A stretch of DNA of 64,000 nt from Pseudomonas alcaligenes. Lineage in GTDB: Bacteria; Pseudomonadota; Gammaproteobacteria; Pseudomonadales; Pseudomonadaceae. Below the pieces are notes generated by a model. It saw only the letters and a list, made by a program, of their open reading frames with translations. It did not search any database and was not told where the DNA came from. Positions 35,974-45,022 of the stretch are shown here, piece by piece. The position numbers were made by a program, and so were the translations under genes. The number at the start of each line of letters is the position of its first letter. Positions within the stretch are counted from its first letter, which is position 1. The stretch spans positions 1,121,001 to 1,185,000 of the forward strand of contig NZ_CP154874.1 in NCBI RefSeq assembly GCF_041729615.1, read 5' to 3'.

Positions 35974-36876
35974 ATGCGTTTCGACAAGACCTTCTGGGGC
36001 GCCTGCGCCTCCACCACGCTGTTCGTCCTGCTCTGGAGCAGCGGCGCGATCTTCTCCCGCCTGGGCCTGGACCACGCCTCGGCCTTCGCCTTCCTGACCC
36101 TGCGCTTCATCCTCGCCCTCGGCGTCCTGCTGCTGGTCGGCGCCCTCGCCCGCAGCTGGCTACCGGCACGCGGCCAGCGCCTGCGCACGGCCGGCACCGG
36201 CCTGCTGATGGTCGGCGGCTACTCGATCTGCTACCTGCTAGCGCTGGACCAGGGCATCACCCCCGGGGTGCTGGCGACCCTGCTCGGCGTGCAACCGATC
36301 CTCACCCTGATGCTGCTGGAACGGCGCTTCGCCGCCCTGCGCCTGGCCGGCCTGGCGCTGGCCCTGCTCGGCCTGGTGCTGGTGGTGTGGCAGAGCATCG
36401 GCCTGGCGCGCTTCTCCGTGGCCGGCACCGGCTACGCCCTCGGCGCGCTGCTGTGCATGACCCTCGGCGCCATCGCCCAGAAGGGCCTGAGCCAGTCGCC
36501 GCTGCAGGCGCTGCCGCTGCAGTACGGGGTCAGCCTGCTGCTGTGCGGGCTGTTCCTGCCGTTCCAGCGCTTCACGGTGGACTGGTCGCTGGACTTCCTG
36601 GTGCCGCTGCTGTGGCTGGGCCTCGTCATCTCGGTGGTGGCGCAGCTGCTGCTGTACCGGCTGATCCGCGCCGGCAACCTGGTCAACGTCACCAGCCTGT
36701 TCTACCTGGTGCCGGGGGTGACGGCGGCGATGGACTACCTGTTCCTCGGCAACGCCATGAGCGGCCTGAGCCTGGTGGGCATGGCGGCCATTGTGCTGGG
36801 CCTGCTGCTGGTGTTTCGCCCGCAGCGCAGCGCGCTGGCCAGCACGCAGCCCGCAGGCCAGGCACGCCCGTCCTAG
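35974..36876 (+). CDS. EamA/DMT family transporter
   Basis: 300 residues, ten TM helices in two EamA domains: FVLLWSSGAIFSRLGLDHAS at the N-terminus, ITPGVLATLLGVQPILTLML at the end of the first repeat, LVNVTSLFYLVPGVTAAMDY in the second. Predicted exporter or importer of a small metabolite. Preceded by a candidate leader ORF and about 118 bases of GC-rich leader. Its stop overlaps the opposing GFA gene by 4 bases. Confidence 0.9.
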   Translation: MRFDKTFWGACASTTLFVLLWSSGAIFSRLGLDHASAFAFLTLRFILALGVLLLVGALARSWLPARGQRLRTAGTGLLMVGGYSICYLLALDQGITPGVLATLLGVQPILTLMLLERRFAALRLAGLALALLGLVLVVWQSIGLARFSVAGTGYALGALLCMTLGAIAQKGLSQSPLQALPLQYGVSLLLCGLFLPFQRFTVDWSLDFLVPLLWLGLVISVVAQLLLYRLIRAGNLVNVTSLFYLVPGVTAAMDYLFLGNAMSGLSLVGMAAIVLGLLLVFRPQRSALASTQPAGQARPS

Positions 36877-37265
36877 GCCTCGAAGCGGCTGCCGCCGTCG
36901 CGGTCTCGCTCGTAGTGCCGCGCCAGCGCGAAGGCCGGCAGCCAGGCCTCGCGGCGCAGGGTCCACAGCTCGTAGGTCGGGCGCAGCTGGTCGATTTCGT
37001 CCAGGGCGCCCAGGCCGACTTCCACCTCATCCGCGCTGCGGGCGAACACCGATGAACCGCAGCGCGGGCAGAAATGCCGGCCGGCGTAGTCGCGGGTTTC
37101 GCCGGTGATTGCCAGTGCGCTTTGCGGAAAGATCGCGCTGGCATGGAACAGCGTGCCGTGATGCTTGCGACAGTCGAGGCAGTGGCACAGGCCGACCCGA
37201 TAGGGCCGGCCCTGCGCCACGAACCGCACGCTGCCGCACAGGCAGCCACCCTTGAATCGTTCCAT
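36873..37265 (-). CDS. GFA (glutathione-dependent formaldehyde-activating-like) family protein
   Basis: 130 residues from ATG 37265; AGGAG lies 8 bases upstream, while ATG 37271 is too close to it. Zinc-binding motifs: GGCLCGSVRF (CxC), CHCLDCRK (CxxC) and FCPRCGSSVF. The family binds glutathione adducts or zinc; specific function here is unknown. It lies 11 bases downstream of the E2 gene on the same strand, so it may be read with the dehydrogenase operon. Confidence 0.9.
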   Translation of the reverse strand: MERFKGGCLCGSVRFVAQGRPYRVGLCHCLDCRKHHGTLFHASAIFPQSALAITGETRDYAGRHFCPRCGSSVFARSADEVEVGLGALDEIDQLRPTYELWTLRREAWLPAFALARHYERDRDGGSRFEA

Positions 37266-37276
37266 CTGCATCTCTC

Positions 37277-38383
37277 CTATGGGGTCTCCAGGGCCTGCAC
37301 CAGCGCCTTGAGGAAGCGTGCGGCCTCGCCGCCGGTCACCGCGCGGTGATCGAAGGTCAGCGACAGCGGCAGGATCGGGTGTACCGCAGGCTGGCCCTGC
37401 CAGGCCACCACCTCGTCGCGGATACCGCCGGCGCCGATGATCGCCACCTGCGGCGGCACCACCACCGGATTGGCGTAGCGGCCGAACAGGGTGCCGAAGT
37501 TGGACAGGGTGAGGGTCGCGCCCATCATCTCCTGCGGCGGGATGGAGCGCGCCTGCACGTCCGCGCGCAGGCGCGCCATGCCCTGCTTGAGGTCCTCGGC
37601 CGAGCGCTCGCCGACATTGCGCAGCACCGGCACGAACAGGCCGTCCGGGGTGTCCACGGCGATGCCCAGGTCGAGGCGGTCGTGCCGGCGGATCGAGGGG
37701 CCGCGACCGTCGAACCAGCTGTTGAGCACCGGCTCCACCGTGCAGGCGTGGGCGATGGCCTTGGCCAGGCGGATCAGCGGGTCGCGCGCGGCCTTCCAGC
37801 GGTGCAGGTCGGCATCGCCGTAGAGGGTCACCGGCACCACCTCGGCATGCGCCCTGGCCATGTTGATCGCCATGCTGCGCCGCACCCCGCGCAGGCGCTC
37901 GCCGCCGAAACGCTCGCGCTCGCCCTGCGCCGCCGCTTCCACGTCGGCGGCGCTGATCAGGCCGTCGGCGCCGCTGCCGGCGAGGCTGGCCAGGTCGACG
38001 CCGAGCCGGCGCGCCAACTGGCGCACCGCCGGGGTGGCGCGCGGCGCCAGGTGCTCGCGGGTCGAAGGCGCGGCGCCGATGAAGAAGCTGTCCTCCTGGG
38101 CGCCACCCTGGCCGCCCTCCAGGCGGCCGACCACGGTGCCGGCGTCCTCCTCGCCCTCGTAGGCCAGCAGCGGTTCGCCGACATGCAGGATGTCGCCGGC
38201 GCCGCCGAAGGTCTTGCACACCACGCCGTCGTAGGGCGCGGGGATGTCGACTATGGCCTTGGCGGTTTCCACCGAGACCAGCAGCTGGTCGGCCTTCACC
38301 GCATCGCCCGCCTTGACGTGCCATTCGACGATCTCGGCCTCCTGCAGGCCCTCGCCCAGATCGGGCAGCTTGAAGTATTTCAT
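37277..38383 (-). CDS. 2-Oxoacid dehydrogenase E2 (dihydrolipoyl acyltransferase)
   Basis: 368 residues. A lipoyl domain (about 1-78) with the lipoylated Lys in VETAKAIVDI (about K42), a peripheral-subunit-binding domain around 115-152 (ATPAVRQLARRLGVDLASL), and the catalytic domain from about 165. The catalytic motif, normally HRxxDG, reads DHRAVTGGEA: the His is kept and the Asp is Thr. It is the last of ldh-E1alpha-E1beta-E2, 15 bases after E1-beta. Branched-chain substrate is inferred from leucine dehydrogenase. E3 is not in the window. Confidence 0.92.
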   Translation of the reverse strand: MKYFKLPDLGEGLQEAEIVEWHVKAGDAVKADQLLVSVETAKAIVDIPAPYDGVVCKTFGGAGDILHVGEPLLAYEGEEDAGTVVGRLEGGQGGAQEDSFFIGAAPSTREHLAPRATPAVRQLARRLGVDLASLAGSGADGLISAADVEAAAQGERERFGGERLRGVRRSMAINMARAHAEVVPVTLYGDADLHRWKAARDPLIRLAKAIAHACTVEPVLNSWFDGRGPSIRRHDRLDLGIAVDTPDGLFVPVLRNVGERSAEDLKQGMARLRADVQARSIPPQEMMGATLTLSNFGTLFGRYANPVVVPPQVAIIGAGGIRDEVVAWQGQPAVHPILPLSLTFDHRAVTGGEAARFLKALVQALETP

Positions 38384-38398
38384 CGCGTGCTCCTCGTC

Positions 38399-39388
38399 TC
38401 AGGCGTAGTTCAGGGTGGCCTCGCAGGCGCCGAGGATGTCCTCGACGCCGGGCATATACAGCTGCTCCAGGCGGTACAGCGGCGGCGGGATGTCCGGCGC
38501 GGTGACCCGCTGGATCGGCGCCTGCAGGTCGAGCAGCGCCCGCTCGTACAGGCTGGCGGCGATCTCCGCGCCGACCCCGCAGGAGCGCGGCGCCTCGTGC
38601 ACGATCACGCAGCGCCCGGTCTTGCGCACCGAGGCCTCCAGGGTGTCGAGGTCGAGCGGCTTGAGGCAGGCGACGTCGATCACCTCGGCCGACACGCCCT
38701 GCTCGGCCAGGCGCTCGGCGGCCTGCAGCGTCTCGTGCACGCTGGCGCCCCAGCTGACCAGGGTGATGTCGCCGCCCTCGCGCAGGGTGAAGCAGCTGTC
38801 CAGCGGCAGGCGCCGGCCATCGTCGACCAGCGGCTGCGGATTCATGCGGTACAGCCGGGTCGGTTCGAGGAACACCACCGGGTCGGGATCGTCGATGGCC
38901 GCCAGCAGCAGGCCGTAGGCCCGCGCCGGCGACGAGGGGATCACCACGCGCAGGCCGGGGATATGGGCGAACAGCGCCTCGGTGCTCTCGCTGTGGTGCT
39001 CCGGCGCGCGGATGCCGGCGCCCATCGGGCTGCGCAGCACCAGCGGGCAGCTCAGCCGCCCACGGGTGCGGCAGCGCAGGCGCGCGGCGTGGGCCAGCAG
39101 CTGCTCCAGGGCAGCGAAGACGAAGCCGAGGAACTGGATTTCCAGCACCGGCTTCAGGCCTTGGGCGGCCATGCCGACTGACAGGCCGGCGATCATGGTC
39201 TCGGCCAGCGGCGTGTCGATCACCCGCTTGAAACCGAACGCCTCGCGCAGGCCGAGGGTGGCGCGGAACACCCCGCCGTTGACGCCAACGTCCTCGCCCA
39301 GCACCAGCACATCCTGGCTCTCGCGCATGGCCCGGTGCAGGGCCTGGTTGACCGCTTCGAGCAGCGTGTACCTCTTGATCTCATTCAT
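38399..39388 (-). CDS. 2-Oxoacid dehydrogenase E1 beta subunit
   Basis: 329 residues. Transketolase-like pyrimidine domain at the N-terminus (VLVLGEDVGVNGGVFRATLG with the catalytic-type Glu, TPLAETMIAGLSVGMAAQGL) and a C-terminal domain (VSAEVIDVACLKPLDLDTLE). With the alpha subunit it binds thiamine diphosphate and decarboxylates the oxoacid. Its start overlaps the E1-alpha stop by 8 bases, so synthesis is coupled. Confidence 0.93.
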   Translation of the reverse strand: MNEIKRYTLLEAVNQALHRAMRESQDVLVLGEDVGVNGGVFRATLGLREAFGFKRVIDTPLAETMIAGLSVGMAAQGLKPVLEIQFLGFVFAALEQLLAHAARLRCRTRGRLSCPLVLRSPMGAGIRAPEHHSESTEALFAHIPGLRVVIPSSPARAYGLLLAAIDDPDPVVFLEPTRLYRMNPQPLVDDGRRLPLDSCFTLREGGDITLVSWGASVHETLQAAERLAEQGVSAEVIDVACLKPLDLDTLEASVRKTGRCVIVHEAPRSCGVGAEIAASLYERALLDLQAPIQRVTAPDIPPPLYRLEQLYMPGVEDILGACEATLNYA

Positions 39389-40472
39389 GGCCCTGCCCTC
39401 CCGCGCGGCGCGCCGCGCGCTCCAGCAGCGCCTCGCACTGATCCATCAGGGCCGCCGGCCAGCGCGCGTAGACATAATCCAGGGCGGCCTCGGGCGGCTG
39501 GTTGCCGGCCGCCTCGAAGTTGTCCACGGCGCGCTGCACCCGCGCCTGGCAGTCGGCCACCAGGGCCTGCTCGCGGCCCTCGTCCCACAGCCCCTGGCCG
39601 GCCAGGAAACCCTGCAGGCGCTTGATCGGCTCCTCCTCCCAGGCCCGCTTCACCTCCTCCGCGCTGCGGTAGCGGGTGGCGTCGTCGGCGGTGGTGTGGT
39701 CGCCCAGGCGGTAGCTCAGGCACTCCAGCAGTACCGGGCCCTTGCCCTGGCGCGCACGCTCCAGTGCCGCCTGCATGCTGTCGTACACCGCCAGCACGTC
39801 GTTGCCGTCCACCTGCTCGCCGGCGAAACCGGCGCCGATGGCCTTCTGCGCCAGGCTCGGCGCGCCGCTCTGGATGCGCCGCGGGGTGGAGATAGCCCAC
39901 TGGTTGTTGTTGATCACGAAGACCACCGGCAGCTGCCAGGCGCCGGCGACGTTGAGCGCCTCGAGGAAGTCGCCCTTGCTGGTGGCGCCGTCGCCGCAGG
40001 TGGTGACGGCGACGCGGTGCTGGCCACGGATCTTGAACGCCGTGGCCACGCCGCAGGCGTGCAGGGCCTGGGTGGCGATCGGCACGCAGAGCGGAAAGTC
40101 CTGGGCCACCGCCGGGTCCTGGAAGTCGCTGCCGCGCTCGTCGCCGCCCCAGTACAGCAGGATCTCCTCCATGCGCACGCCGCGCATCAGCTGCACGGCG
40201 GTGTCGCGGTAGTAGGGCACCAGCACGTCCTCGGGGCGCATCAGGCTGCCGATGGCCACGCCGATGGCCTCCTGGCCGAGGGTCGGCGCGTAGGTGCCAA
40301 TGCGCCCGGTGCGCTGCAGGGCCACGGCCTTGAGGTCGAACAGGCGGGTCAACACCATCTGCCGGTACAGGCGGGTGAGCAGGTCGACGTCGGCGGCCCA
40401 GGGCGGCAGCTCGGCGCAGGGACGGCCGTCGGCGGCCAGGTAGCGGGTCAGGGGGATCTCGGGCTGGTTCAT
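39381..40472 (-). CDS. 2-Oxoacid dehydrogenase E1 alpha subunit
   Basis: 363 residues from ATG 40472 (MNQPEIPLTRYL), with GGAGG 6 bases upstream; a further in-frame start (40502) lacks a ribosome-binding site. ThDP-binding motif GDGATSKGDFLEAL ... VFVINNNQWAIS (GDG-x(n)-NN) and the phosphorylation-loop-like segment YRLGDHTTADDATRYR, as in branched-chain enzymes. The order E1alpha-E1beta-E2 behind leucine dehydrogenase recalls PA3417-PA3415 of P. aeruginosa (from memory). Confidence 0.93.
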   Translation of the reverse strand: MNQPEIPLTRYLAADGRPCAELPPWAADVDLLTRLYRQMVLTRLFDLKAVALQRTGRIGTYAPTLGQEAIGVAIGSLMRPEDVLVPYYRDTAVQLMRGVRMEEILLYWGGDERGSDFQDPAVAQDFPLCVPIATQALHACGVATAFKIRGQHRVAVTTCGDGATSKGDFLEALNVAGAWQLPVVFVINNNQWAISTPRRIQSGAPSLAQKAIGAGFAGEQVDGNDVLAVYDSMQAALERARQGKGPVLLECLSYRLGDHTTADDATRYRSAEEVKRAWEEEPIKRLQGFLAGQGLWDEGREQALVADCQARVQRAVDNFEAAGNQPPEAALDYVYARWPAALMDQCEALLERAARRAGGQGHE

Positions 40473-40538
40473 CGCATGCCTCCGGGTAGGTGCAGGCGTC
40501 ATTCCGCCGCTTGTGGCAGCGGGTCTTGCGGCGCCGGG

Positions 40539-41561
40539 TCAGGCGCCGTAGAGAATGCGTTCGGCCAGCGCGTCGGCGACCCGCGCTGGCGAGCGCTTGT
40601 CGGCCTGGGCGTGGGCGAAGATCTCGGTCAGGCGCTGGCCGATGCGGGTCAGGTGGGCGGTGATCGCCGGCAGTTCCTCGCCGCGGTGCTGCAGCGCGAC
40701 GTAGATCAGCCCGCCGGAATTGATCACGTAGTCCGGCGCGTAGAGGATGCCGCGCGCCTCCAGCTCATCGGCGATCTCGGCGCTGGCCAGCTGGTTGTTG
40801 GCCGCCCCGGCCACCGCCGCGCAGTGCAGCTCGCCCACCGTCTGCGCGTTGAGCACGCCGCCCAGGCCACAGGGCGCGAGGATGTCGCAGGGGGTGCAGA
40901 GCAGTTCCTCGCTGCTCACCGCCCGTGCGCCGAGCTGCTCCACCGCCAGCTGCACGCGGCCGGGGTCGAGGTCGCTGACGTACAGCACGGCGCCAGCGGC
41001 GGCCAGCTGTTCGGCCAGGGCGTAGCCGACGTTGCCCAGGCCCTGCACGGCCACGCGCAGGCCGTCCAGGTCGTCGCTGCCGAGGCGCGCCAGGGCGGTG
41101 GCGCGGATGCCGGCGTAGACGCCCATGGCGGTGTGCGGCGAGGGGTCGCCGGCGGCCGTGGTACTGGTCACATGCTGGGTGTGCTGGGCGATGCAGTCCA
41201 TGTCGGCGCTGGAGGTGCCGCTGTCGACGGCGGTGATGTAGCGCCCGTTCAGCGACTCGATCATGCGGCCGAAGGCCTCGAACAGCGCGCCGCGGTTGTC
41301 CAGGTGCGGCGGGCGGATGATCACCGCCTTGCCGCCGCCCTGCGCCAGACCGGCCAGGGCGGCCTTGTAGCTCATGCCCTGGGCCAGGCGAATGGCGTCG
41401 CGGATGGCGCTGTCGTCGTCGGGGTAGGCCAGGTAGCGGCAGCCGCCCAGGGCCGGGCCGAGCCGGGTGCTGTGGATGGCGATGATGGCCTTGAGGCCGC
41501 TGGCAGGATCCTGGGCAAGATGCAGCGCTTCGAGCCTGGCGCTTTCCATCATGGTGAACAT
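40539..41561 (-). CDS. ldh: Leucine dehydrogenase
   Basis: 340 residues from ATG 41561, with AGGAA 7 bases upstream. Glu/Leu/Phe/Val dehydrogenase family: substrate-binding GPALGGCRYL and the catalytic Lys in QGMSYKAALAGLAQGGGKAV; the NAD-binding domain has VQGLGNVGYALAEQL. It deaminates leucine and other branched-chain amino acids to 2-oxoacids with NAD+. The product is the expected substrate for the E1/E2 complex encoded 66 bases downstream, so the cluster forms a Leu/Ile/Val to acyl-CoA route. Confidence 0.94.
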   Translation of the reverse strand: MFTMMESARLEALHLAQDPASGLKAIIAIHSTRLGPALGGCRYLAYPDDDSAIRDAIRLAQGMSYKAALAGLAQGGGKAVIIRPPHLDNRGALFEAFGRMIESLNGRYITAVDSGTSSADMDCIAQHTQHVTSTTAAGDPSPHTAMGVYAGIRATALARLGSDDLDGLRVAVQGLGNVGYALAEQLAAAGAVLYVSDLDPGRVQLAVEQLGARAVSSEELLCTPCDILAPCGLGGVLNAQTVGELHCAAVAGAANNQLASAEIADELEARGILYAPDYVINSGGLIYVALQHRGEELPAITAHLTRIGQRLTEIFAHAQADKRSPARVADALAERILYGA

Positions 41562-41646
41562 GGCGGACTTCCTCGCTGGCTTTACAGGCCAGTATAGGTC
41601 GGCCGCCGGGGTCGGACCGGGCAGGCGGGAATAAGCCCGGAGTGGC

Positions 41647-42636
41647 TTATCGCCCCTGCACCTTCCACCAGGTGCAGAACTCCTCCAGCGCGGTCCAGAT
41701 CGGCACCTGCGGGTCGTAGTCCAGGTACTGGCGGGCACGCGAGATGTCCAGGCTGAAGTCGCGCGCCATCACCGCCACGCCGAGGCGGAACAGCGCCGGC
41801 TCGGGCCGCCCCGGCAGCAGCTTGCAGAGGCTCTCGTTGAGGGTCGCGGCGGCATAGGCCAGGCCGAACGGCAGGTGTTTGCTCACCGGCGGCAGGCCGA
41901 ACTGGCGCAGCACGAAGTTGACCACGTCCCACAGCGGCACCGGCGCGCCATTGCTGATGTTGTACACCTTGCCGAGCGCCGGGCCGGCGGCCAGCAGGCT
42001 GCTGAACAGGGCGTCGTTGAGGTTCTGCATGCTGGTGAAGTCGACCTTGTTGAGGCCGTCGCCGATGACGAACAGGCGACCCTTGCGCTGCATCTCGATC
42101 AGCCGCGGAAAGATGCTGGTGTCGCCGGCGCCGGTAACGAAACGCGGGCGCAGGGCGATCACCTCGAGGCCGAACTCCTGGGCCTCGAACACCTTCTGCT
42201 CGGCCAGGTACTTGGTGGCGCCATAGTGGTCGACGAACCTCTTCGGCACCTGCTCTTCCTTCAGGCCGACATGCGCCTTGCCGTCGAAGTACACCGAGGG
42301 CGAGGACAGGTGCACCAGGCGCCGCACCTTCTGCCCCAGGCAGGCCTCGATGACGTTCTGGGTCAGCACCACGTTGCCCTGGTGGAAGTGCTGGTAGGTG
42401 CCCCAGGTACCGACCGAGCCGGCGCAGTGCACCACCATCTCCACGTCGCGGCACAGCTTGTGCGCCAGGTCCGGGTCGGCCAGGTCGCCCTGGACGAACT
42501 CGGCGCCGCGCTTGGTCAGGTGCTGCACCGCCTCGGGGCGGCGCCCGTTGATGCGCACCGCCAGGCCCTGTTCCAGGGCAAAACGGGCGAAGCGCCCACC
42601 GATGAAGCCGCTCGCTCCCGTTACCAGAATCTTCAT
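41647..42636 (-). CDS. NAD(P)-dependent epimerase / 3-beta-HSD-like dehydrogenase
   Basis: 329 residues from ATG 42636, with GGGGGAG 7 bases upstream. Extended SDR: VTGASGFIGGRFARF (about 5-19), VHCAGSVGTWGTYQHF, catalytic Ser in HLSSPSVYF and Tyr/Lys in HYGATKYLAEQ. The sequence resembles the 3-beta-hydroxysteroid dehydrogenase/OleD branch, but no oleABC genes are near. Upstream in-frame sequence to 42912 is not part of the family. Substrate unknown. Confidence 0.88.
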   Translation of the reverse strand: MKILVTGASGFIGGRFARFALEQGLAVRINGRRPEAVQHLTKRGAEFVQGDLADPDLAHKLCRDVEMVVHCAGSVGTWGTYQHFHQGNVVLTQNVIEACLGQKVRRLVHLSSPSVYFDGKAHVGLKEEQVPKRFVDHYGATKYLAEQKVFEAQEFGLEVIALRPRFVTGAGDTSIFPRLIEMQRKGRLFVIGDGLNKVDFTSMQNLNDALFSSLLAAGPALGKVYNISNGAPVPLWDVVNFVLRQFGLPPVSKHLPFGLAYAAATLNESLCKLLPGRPEPALFRLGVAVMARDFSLDISRARQYLDYDPQVPIWTALEEFCTWWKVQGR

Positions 42637-42766
42637 TGCGCCACTCCCCCGTGGTTCTTGTTGTGCTGCGACTTTAGCAGCCGGCGCGGGTTGCGCCGCT
42701 TGCCGAGGCGGCCAGAACAGCGGCCTTGCGGACCACTGCTCGATTTTTTTGACGCCCGTTAAGCAA

Positions 42767-42783
42767 TTTGCACGCTTCTTGCA
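42767..42783 (+). promoter_or_regulatory. Weak sigma-54-like promoter before the chemoreceptor gene
   Basis: TTTGCACG-N4-TTGCA resembles the RpoN consensus TTGGCACG-N4-TTGCW with one deviation in the -24 GG. It lies 56 bases before ATG 42839. The surrounding 60 bases are AT-rich compared with the rest. Confidence 0.35.
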
Positions 42784-42838
42784 AAATTCTTGACGCTTGC
42801 AACCCTCTGTCACCCATCTACACGCGGAGTCCCGGGAC

Positions 42839-44794
42839 ATGCCGTTGCGTCTCAAGCTTGCCGTCAGTTTCCTGCTGATCGGTCTAATTCCAGTGTTGGC
42901 GATGGCCTTCACGGTCTATCGCCAGGCCAGCCAGGCCCTCCAGGAGCAGGCGCTGAACGCCCTGGAGGCCGTAGCGAATATCAAACAGCAGCAGCTGCAG
43001 GACAGCTGGCAGGCGCGTCACAACCAGCTCGGCACCCTGGCCAGCAACCTCGGCACCAGCTATGCCGGGCTGCAGGGCGCCGCCCTGGTCAGCACCGCCA
43101 ACTACGACCGGCCGATCTTCGACAACTTCGCCAAGACCTACGGCTACCGCGAGCTCAAGCTGGTGTCGCGGGACGGCCAGGTGCTGTTCAGCCTGCTGCG
43201 CGGCGCCGACTACCAGCAGAACCTCGGCGACCCGGCCTGGCGCGACACCCCGCTCGGCCGTGTGGTGCGCACCGGCCTGGACAGCGGCCAGGCGCATATC
43301 GGCGACCTGACGGTGAGCGCCCCCGGCGCCGAGCCCAGCCAGTTCCTCGTCGCGCCCATCCTCGACGAGGGCGAGCTGCAGCTGCTGCTGGTGCTGGAGC
43401 TGCCGCTGGCCGAGCTGAACCGGGTGATGCAGGCCCGCCAGGGCCTGGGCGAGGCCGGCGAGACCTACCTGGTCGGCGCCGACGGCCAGCTGCGCTCGGA
43501 CTCGGTGCGCTTCGCCGCGCACCGGGTGGCGCGCGACGCCCAGCCCGGCACGGCCCTGCCCGGCGCCGCCATCGGCCGCGCACTGAACGGCGAGCAGGGC
43601 CGCCTGGCCGAGCCCGGCATCGACGGCCAAGCGGTGCTCAAAGCCTTCGTGCCGCTGCAACTGGACGGCCAGCGCTGGGCGCTGATCGCCGAGATGGACC
43701 AGGAGCAAGCCTTCGCCCCGGTGCGCACACTGATGTGGCAGGTGCTCCTGCTGGTCGCCCTGACCATCGCCGGCGTGGCCGTCGCCACCTGGCTGGTCAG
43801 CCGCAGCGTGATGCGCCCGCTGGGCGGCGAGCCACGCAGCATGGCCGAACTGGCCCGGCGCCTGGCCGCCGGCGAGCTGCGCCTGCACGGCGACGCCGCG
43901 CAGGGCGGCCTGATGCAGGCCCTGCACGAGATGGCACGGGCCTGGCGCGAGGTGGTCGAGCGCCTGCGCCAGGCCAGCCAGGCAGTGGACGCCGCCAGCG
44001 GCGACATCCTCGGCGCCGCCGGCCGCACCAGCAATAGCCTGGACCAGCAGCAGGAAGCGCTGGAGCTGGTGGTCAGCGCCGTCGACCAGATGGCCGCCAC
44101 CGTGCAGGAGATCGCCAGCAGCGCCAGCCACAGCGCCGACGGCAGCGCCGCCGCGCGCGCGGCCTTCGCCACCGTGCAGGGCAGCCTGCAGCGCATGATC
44201 GGCCAGCAGGACCAGCTGCTCGCCGGCCTGCGCGGCGCCGACCAGGTAGTGCAGACCCTGGCCGCCGACAGCCAGCAGATCGGCTCGGTGCTGGCGGTGA
44301 TCCGCGCCATCGCCGAACAGACCAACCTGCTCGCCCTCAACGCCGCCATCGAGGCGGCGCGCGCCGGCGAGCAGGGGCGCGGCTTCGCCGTGGTTGCCGA
44401 CGAGGTGCGCAACCTGGCGCAGAAGACCCGCCAGGCCACCGAGGAAATCGTCGCCATAGTCGAGGCCATCGGCCAGTCCTCCGGCGAGGCGCAGGCGCGC
44501 ATGCAGGGCTCCAGCGAACAGGCGCGCGCCCTGGAACTGGAGACCCAGGCCGTGCTCGGCAGCCTCGGCCAGCTCGACGACTCGCTGCAGGGCGTGCACG
44601 CCCTGGCCTTCCAGATCGCCGCGGCAGCCGAGCAGCAGGCGGCCACCACCCAGGAGGTCAACCAGCACATGCACCGCCTCAACGACATGACCGGCGAGAA
44701 CCGCCGCACCGCCGCCCACACCCGCGACTGCGGCGAGCACCTGCGCAAGGTGGCCGGCAGCCAGGAGCAGCTGGTGGCGCAGTTCCAGCTCTAG
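42839..44794 (+). CDS. Methyl-accepting chemotaxis protein with Cache sensor
   Basis: 651 residues from ATG 42839; GGAG lies 9 bases upstream. TM1 (about 8-28), a periplasmic Cache-type sensor (about 30-300), TM2 (about 303-325), HAMP (about 326-378) and a cytoplasmic signalling coiled coil. The hairpin tip that contacts CheA/CheW reads [20 protein letters not shown] then [19 protein letters not shown]. No C-terminal CheR-docking pentapeptide is visible (ends VAQFQL). Ligand unknown. Confidence 0.94.
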   Translation: MPLRLKLAVSFLLIGLIPVLAMAFTVYRQASQALQEQALNALEAVANIKQQQLQDSWQARHNQLGTLASNLGTSYAGLQGAALVSTANYDRPIFDNFAKTYGYRELKLVSRDGQVLFSLLRGADYQQNLGDPAWRDTPLGRVVRTGLDSGQAHIGDLTVSAPGAEPSQFLVAPILDEGELQLLLVLELPLAELNRVMQARQGLGEAGETYLVGADGQLRSDSVRFAAHRVARDAQPGTALPGAAIGRALNGEQGRLAEPGIDGQAVLKAFVPLQLDGQRWALIAEMDQEQAFAPVRTLMWQVLLLVALTIAGVAVATWLVSRSVMRPLGGEPRSMAELARRLAAGELRLHGDAAQGGLMQALHEMARAWREVVERLRQASQAVDAASGDILGAAGRTSNSLDQQQEALELVVSAVDQMAATVQEIASSASHSADGSAAARAAFATVQGSLQRMIGQQDQLLAGLRGADQVVQTLAADSQQIGSVLAVIRAIAEQTNLLALNAAIEAARAGEQGRGFAVVADEVRNLAQKTRQATEEIVAIVEAIGQSSGEAQARMQGSSEQARALELETQAVLGSLGQLDDSLQGVHALAFQIAAAAEQQAATTQEVNQHMHRLNDMTGENRRTAAHTRDCGEHLRKVAGSQEQLVAQFQL

Positions 44795-44817
44795 GCAGCT
44801 CGGCCAACCCTGCCGAT

Positions 44818-44869
44818 GTAGCCCGGATGTAATCCGGGGCGCCCCGTTCCCGGATTACATCCGGGCTAC
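44818..44869. repeat. Long inverted repeat built on CCCGGATGTAATCCGGG
   Basis: Two 21-base arms (44818-44838 and 44849-44869) are perfect reverse complements around a 10-base loop. The same core occurs at 10736-10752. It lies 24 bases after the chemoreceptor stop and may also end its transcript. Confidence 0.8.
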
Positions 44870-44903
44870 GGCCTTCATTCGGGCCATGCCCCCTCTCCCC
44901 CGG

Positions 44904-44929
44904 CCCCTCTCCCACCCGTGGGAGAGGGG
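44904..44929. repeat. CCCTCTCCC/GGGAGAGGG hairpin repeat
   Basis: CCCCTCTCCCAC and GTGGGAGAGGGG face each other over 2 bases. The same family recurs at 61682-61771 and twice at 63384-63483. A further small repeat, TAGGGCGGGTGAAACCCGC (44974-44992), follows. Confidence 0.75.
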
Positions 44930-45022
44930 AGCTCTAAAACCAGTCACCCGCGCCAGCCCCAAGGTCATAAAGGTAGGGCGGGTGAAACCCGCGCCACTCT
45001 ACTCTCGCAGGTTGCACTCGCC

